Below are positions 60,891 through 64,000 of a stretch of DNA of 64,000 nt, piece by piece. The notes below the pieces were generated by a model. That model did not search any database. It saw only the letters and a list, made by a program, of their open reading frames with translations, and was not told where the DNA came from. The position numbers and the translations under genes were made by a program. Position 1 is the first letter of the stretch; every line of letters begins with the position of its first letter. Source of the DNA: Streptomyces plumbidurans (GTDB lineage: Bacteria > Actinomycetota > Actinomycetes > Streptomycetales > Streptomycetaceae); NCBI RefSeq assembly GCF_019857225.1, contig NZ_JAFJSY010000011.1, forward strand, positions 62,001-126,000, written 5' to 3'.

Positions 60891-61844
60891 TCAGTCCGGC
60901 AGCAGGCTGCCCCTTCTGGAGAGCAGGAACTTCTTGAAGGCGGCCACGGGAGGGGTGTCGGGACGGTCCTCCAGCCAGGCCACCCCGATCTCCCGGACCG
61001 CGCGCTGCCCGGTGATCGCCAGCTCCACAACTCCCGGACGGGGCACGGTCGGTGGCGGCAGCAGGGCGACGCCGAGACCCGCGGCGACCAGACCTCGCAG
61101 GGTCTCCGTCTCCTCCCCCTCGAAGGCGGTCCTGGGCCGGAACCCGGCCTCCTCGCAGAGATGGTCGGTGATACGGCGCAGGCCGTAACCCGGTTCGAGG
61201 GTCACGAAGGTCTCCTCGGCCGCCTCGGCCAGCCGGATGCGGCGGCGGCCCGCGAGGCGGTGGTCGGCGGGGACGACCAGGCGCAGCTTCTGCTCGTCGA
61301 GACGGCGCGCCACCAGGCCGGGGGCGTCCGGGACCGGCGAGGTCAGGCACAGGTCGAGTTCACCCGCCCGCAGCTTCTCCAGCATCGCCTCGCCGTAGTT
61401 CTGGACCAGGCTGAAGCGGATGCGCGGATGATCCACGCGGAAGGCCTGCAGCAGCCCCGGGACCGTCTCCGCGCCCATCGTGTGCAGGAAGCCGAAGGCG
61501 ACCTTGCCGGTGGACGGGTCGGCGTCGGCGCGGACCTCCTCGGCGGCCCGCCCGATCTCGGCGAGGGCCGGTTCGACCGAACCGAGGAAGGTGCGGCCGG
61601 CCGGGGTGAGGGAGAGTGTGCGGCCGTGGCGGGCGAACAGGTCGACGCCCAGGTCCTGTTCCAGCCGGACCATGGCGCGCGAGAGGGTCGACTGCGGCAC
61701 CTGGAGTTCCTGCGCGGCCCGGGTGACGTGCTCGGTGCGCGCCACCCCTGCGAAGTGGGCGAGGCGCGGAGCCAGCAACATCACCATGTCTTCTGTGTCA
61801 CTGGACGGTGACAGACGGGCCTGTGAGCTGTGTTGATGCACCAT
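60891..61844 (-). CDS. LysR-family transcriptional regulator
   Basis: A 317-residue regulator. The helix-turn-helix is at about 30-90 (FAGVARTEHVTRAAQELQVPQSTLSRAMVRLEQDLGVDLFARHGRTLSLTPAG). The effector-binding domain has GTLHTMG-like GFLHTMGAETVP near 120 and GLGVALLPPP near 268. It is divergent from an MFS gene 63 bp away, the classic LysR-target layout, so it probably controls that exporter in response to a small molecule. The ATG at 61844 was chosen; an internal ATG about 28 codons later is possible. Confidence 0.92.
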   Translation of the reverse strand: MVHQHSSQARLSPSSDTEDMVMLLAPRLAHFAGVARTEHVTRAAQELQVPQSTLSRAMVRLEQDLGVDLFARHGRTLSLTPAGRTFLGSVEPALAEIGRAAEEVRADADPSTGKVAFGFLHTMGAETVPGLLQAFRVDHPRIRFSLVQNYGEAMLEKLRAGELDLCLTSPVPDAPGLVARRLDEQKLRLVVPADHRLAGRRRIRLAEAAEETFVTLEPGYGLRRITDHLCEEAGFRPRTAFEGEETETLRGLVAAGLGVALLPPPTVPRPGVVELAITGQRAVREIGVAWLEDRPDTPPVAAFKKFLLSRRGSLLPD

Positions 61845-61907
61845 GGGAACGATTATGGCGATTCCGTGCATTGGACGGATGAGCGGGGGCGTCCGTAGCG
61901 TCGAAGC

Positions 61908-63227
61908 ATGTCTCCCGCCGATACCGGGGCGTCCACCACCGTGGCCGCCACCTCTGCCGCCCCCGCCGCCCCCGTCGACTCCCCCGCCTCCGTCGCCGAC
62001 ACCCGCATGAACCCCGGCGGCCCCGGCTACCGCCGGATGAGCCTCGCCCTCTTCCTCGCGGGGGTCGCGACCTTCGCGCTGCTCTACTCCACCCAGGCCC
62101 TGCTGCCGCTGATCTCGGGCGAGTTCGGCGTGGCGGCGAGCTCGGCGAGCTGGACCGTGGCGGCGGCGACCGGCGGTCTCGCGGTGTTCGTGCTGCCGAT
62201 GAGCGCGCTGTCGGAGCGGTTCGGCCGCCGCACGGTGATGACCGCCTCGCTGGCGGTCGCCGTGACGGTGGGGCTCCTGGTCCCCTTCGCGCCCTCGCTG
62301 ACCGCGCTGGTCGTGCTGCGGGCCGTGCAGGGAGCGGCGCTGGCCGGGCTGCCGGCCTCCGCGACCGCGTATCTCGCCGAGGAGGTCCGGCCGGGGGCGC
62401 TGGTCACGGCTATCGGACTGTTCGTGGCGGGCAACAGCGTGGGCGGCATGAGCGGCCGGATCATCACCGGCTGGGTCGCGCAGGAGTGGGGCTGGCGCGT
62501 CGCGGTCGGCGTGATCGGGGTGATCGCGGTGGCGTGCGCGGTGGCCTTCCGGCTGCTGCTGCCCGCTCCGCGCCACTTCAGGGCGGGCTCGCTGAGGCCC
62601 CGGGTCCTGGCCCGCACGGTGCGCGACCACCTCGCCGACCCGCTGCTGCGCCGCCTGTACGCGATCGGCGCGCTGTTCATGACGGTGTTCGGTGGCGTCT
62701 ACACGGTGATCGGCTACCGCCTGACCGAGGCGCCCTTCTCGCTCCCCCAGGGCATCATCGGATCGGTCTTCCTGGTCTACCTGGTCGGCACGGTCTCCGC
62801 CTCCACCGCCGGCCGGCTCGTCGCGCGCCTTGGCCGCCGCGGAGCCCTGTACCTGGCCGCCGGTACGACGGCGGCGGGCCTGGTGCTGTCCCTCGTGGGC
62901 TCCCTCGTGCCGGTCCTGCTGGGTCTGGTGCTGATCACCGCGGGCTTCTTCGCGGGGCACGCGGTCGCGTCGTCCGCGGTCAGCAGGACCGCGACCCACG
63001 GGCGCGCCCAGGCAGCGGCCCTCTACCAGTCCTCGTACTACATCGGCTCCAGCGCGGGCAGCACGGTCGGCGCCGTCGCCTTCCACGCCACGGGTTGGGC
63101 CGGGACCGTCGGGGTCGGCCTGCTGGCCGTGCTCGGGGTCGTGACGATCACGGTGCTCGGCACCCGTGCGGCACGGGTCGCGGCGCGCCGCGAGCACCGG
63201 CCCGCTTCCCTCGGCGCACCCTGCTGA
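61908..63227 (+). CDS. MFS transporter (YnfM-like drug/metabolite exporter)
   Basis: A 439-residue carrier with a 40-residue Ala/Pro/Thr-rich N-terminal tail and 12 predicted membrane helices. The loop 2-3 motif ERFGRRTVM and the loop 8-9 copy RLGRRGAL are MFS hallmarks. Similarity in style to YnfM-type exporters suggests efflux, with the substrate unknown. It is the likely target of the divergent LysR regulator. Confidence 0.9.
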   Translation: MSPADTGASTTVAATSAAPAAPVDSPASVADTRMNPGGPGYRRMSLALFLAGVATFALLYSTQALLPLISGEFGVAASSASWTVAAATGGLAVFVLPMSALSERFGRRTVMTASLAVAVTVGLLVPFAPSLTALVVLRAVQGAALAGLPASATAYLAEEVRPGALVTAIGLFVAGNSVGGMSGRIITGWVAQEWGWRVAVGVIGVIAVACAVAFRLLLPAPRHFRAGSLRPRVLARTVRDHLADPLLRRLYAIGALFMTVFGGVYTVIGYRLTEAPFSLPQGIIGSVFLVYLVGTVSASTAGRLVARLGRRGALYLAAGTTAAGLVLSLVGSLVPVLLGLVLITAGFFAGHAVASSAVSRTATHGRAQAAALYQSSYYIGSSAGSTVGAVAFHATGWAGTVGVGLLAVLGVVTITVLGTRAARVAARREHRPASLGAPC

Positions 63228-63334
63228 CCTGCCGCTTTCCCCACTCCGGGCGCCATTGTCAGTGCCCTGCGGTAGCTTCCGAGGTACTGGGGCGCAAAGG
63301 CGCGACACAGAACGGCCACAGGGGTGGGTGGACG

Positions 63335-64000
63335 ATGAGTGACGGTACGACGGCGACCACGACGGCGGACCTCGACGTCAGGCTGGAGAAACACCGCGTC
63401 GAGCTGACCGGCTACTGCTACCGCATGCTCGGCTCCTCCTTCGAGGCCGAGGACGCGGTCCAGGACACCATGGTCCGCGCCTGGCGGAGCTACGAGAAGT
63501 TCGAGGGCCGCTCCAGCCTCCGCTCCTGGCTGTACCGCATCGCGACGAACGTCTGCCTGGACATGCTGACGGCGGGCAACAAGCGGGCCCGCCCCATGGA
63601 CCTCAGCGAGTCGACGCCCCTCGCCCAGGCCGCCCTCTCCCCCCGCCCCGACAACACCTGGCTGGAGCCGATGCCGGACGCCCGGGTGCTGCCGACCGTC
63701 GAGGACCCCGCAGAGGCCGCCGTCGCCAAGGAGTCGGTGCGGCTCGCCTTCATGGCGGCCCTGCAGCAGCTGCCGGCCAAGCAGCGCGCGGTGCTCATCC
63801 TGCGCGAGGTGCTGGCCTGGAAGGCTAGCGAGGTCGCCGAGCTGCTGGACACCTCGGTCGCGTCGGTCAACAGCGCGCTGCAGCGGGCCCGTGCGACGCT
63901 CGCCGAGCGGGACGAAAGGGCGGCGCACGCGGCCGTCTCCGACCCCCTGGACGAGGAGCAGCAGAAGCTGCTGGAGCGCTATGTCGCGGCCTTCGAGGGG
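63335..64000 (+). CDS. RNA polymerase ECF sigma factor, C-terminus cut by window edge
   Basis: The visible 222 residues begin MSDGTTATTTADLDVRLEKH. Region 2 (about 20-90) reads YCYRMLGSSFEAEDAVQDTMVRAWRSYEKFEGRSSLRSWLYRIATNVCLDML. Region 4 is at 140-195 (LQQLPAKQRAVLILREVLAWKASEVAELLDTSVASVNSALQRARATL). The sequence continues as LLERYVAAFEG at the border, the usual start of a fused SnoaL-like domain seen in the sigma-70 family of this type; that part is outside the window. No anti-sigma gene is visible before it. Confidence 0.93.
   Translation, partial: MSDGTTATTTADLDVRLEKHRVELTGYCYRMLGSSFEAEDAVQDTMVRAWRSYEKFEGRSSLRSWLYRIATNVCLDMLTAGNKRARPMDLSESTPLAQAALSPRPDNTWLEPMPDARVLPTVEDPAEAAVAKESVRLAFMAALQQLPAKQRAVLILREVLAWKASEVAELLDTSVASVNSALQRARATLAERDERAAHAAVSDPLDEEQQKLLERYVAAFEG

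Noticed and set aside
58613..61350. Very long open frames on both strands over the minisatellite (for example 805 and 730 codons)
   Set aside because: The ~86-bp unit lacks stops in many frames, and 86 is not a multiple of 3, so the frame rotates with each unit and no protein repeat is kept. No ribosome site or domain was seen, and the real hydrolase and LysR genes lie in the flanking parts.

Overview
The window is very GC-rich, with strong third-position G/C bias, many GTG (and one or two TTG) starts, short intergenic gaps and typical actinobacterial gene families. Gene content and order match a Streptomyces chromosome core. From memory, not searched, the order follows S. coelicolor SCO4962 (ilvA) down to about SCO4895: metB, msrA, hutH, a GGDEF protein, cya, pccB/pccE, accA2, the purine nucleoside phosphorylase/deoC block, sigQ-afsQ1-afsQ2 and add. 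No rRNA, tRNA, insertion sequence, prophage or CRISPR array was seen. No biosynthetic gene cluster is present, although the antibiotic regulator AfsQ1/Q2 is.

Layout. 1-5 kb: amino-acid metabolism and repair (ilvA cut by the window edge, a MarR regulator, a degenerate ECF-like sigma factor with a small membrane protein, metB, a TPR-like membrane protein, msrA). 5-16 kb: an LAxTG surface protein, an SRPBCC protein, a coupled CPBP protease/histidine kinase/response regulator operon, a secreted phosphodiester glycosidase, a serine hydrolase, a zinc alcohol dehydrogenase and a divergent MmyB-type regulator. 16-24 kb: cell envelope and export (large S8 protease, MacB-like ABC exporter, L,D-transpeptidase lipoprotein, a second LAxTG protein). 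24-31 kb: hutH, a GAF-GGDEF diguanylate cyclase, an enoyl-CoA hydratase, a Pro/Thr-rich secreted protein and adenylate cyclase. 31-38 kb: an acyl-CoA carboxylase neighbourhood (birA, pccB, pccE, maf, accA2). 38-42 kb: LuxR, TetR and DeoR regulators and an LpdA-like flavoprotein. 42-51 kb: nucleoside catabolism (purine nucleoside phosphorylase, a phosphopentomutase-type enzyme, deoC, two aldehyde dehydrogenases). 51-57 kb: a uridine kinase-like protein, then sigQ / afsQ1-afsQ2-lipoprotein and small envelope genes. 57-64 kb: adenosine deaminase, an alpha/beta hydrolase, a large minisatellite, a LysR/MFS pair and a partial ECF sigma factor.

The most informative non-coding signal is a perfect 12-bp palindrome, CTACGCGCGTAG. 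It sits in the core promoters of purine nucleoside phosphorylase, deoC and adenosine deaminase, and in each case a -10-like hexamer lies 6-7 nt before the start codon. This ties scattered genes into one pathway: adenosine to inosine to (deoxy)ribose-1-phosphate to (deoxy)ribose-5-phosphate to acetaldehyde plus glyceraldehyde-3-phosphate to acetate. It suggests a common repressor and leaderless transcripts. A catalytically incomplete aldehyde dehydrogenase paralogue closes the deoC operon.

A second theme is the number of GC-rich minisatellites between genes (27.1-27.6, 29.2-30.0, 43.9, 47.0-47.3 and 59.5-60.9 kb). The last has eight consecutive copies of an ~86-bp unit that reads open in several frames and produces long spurious ORFs.
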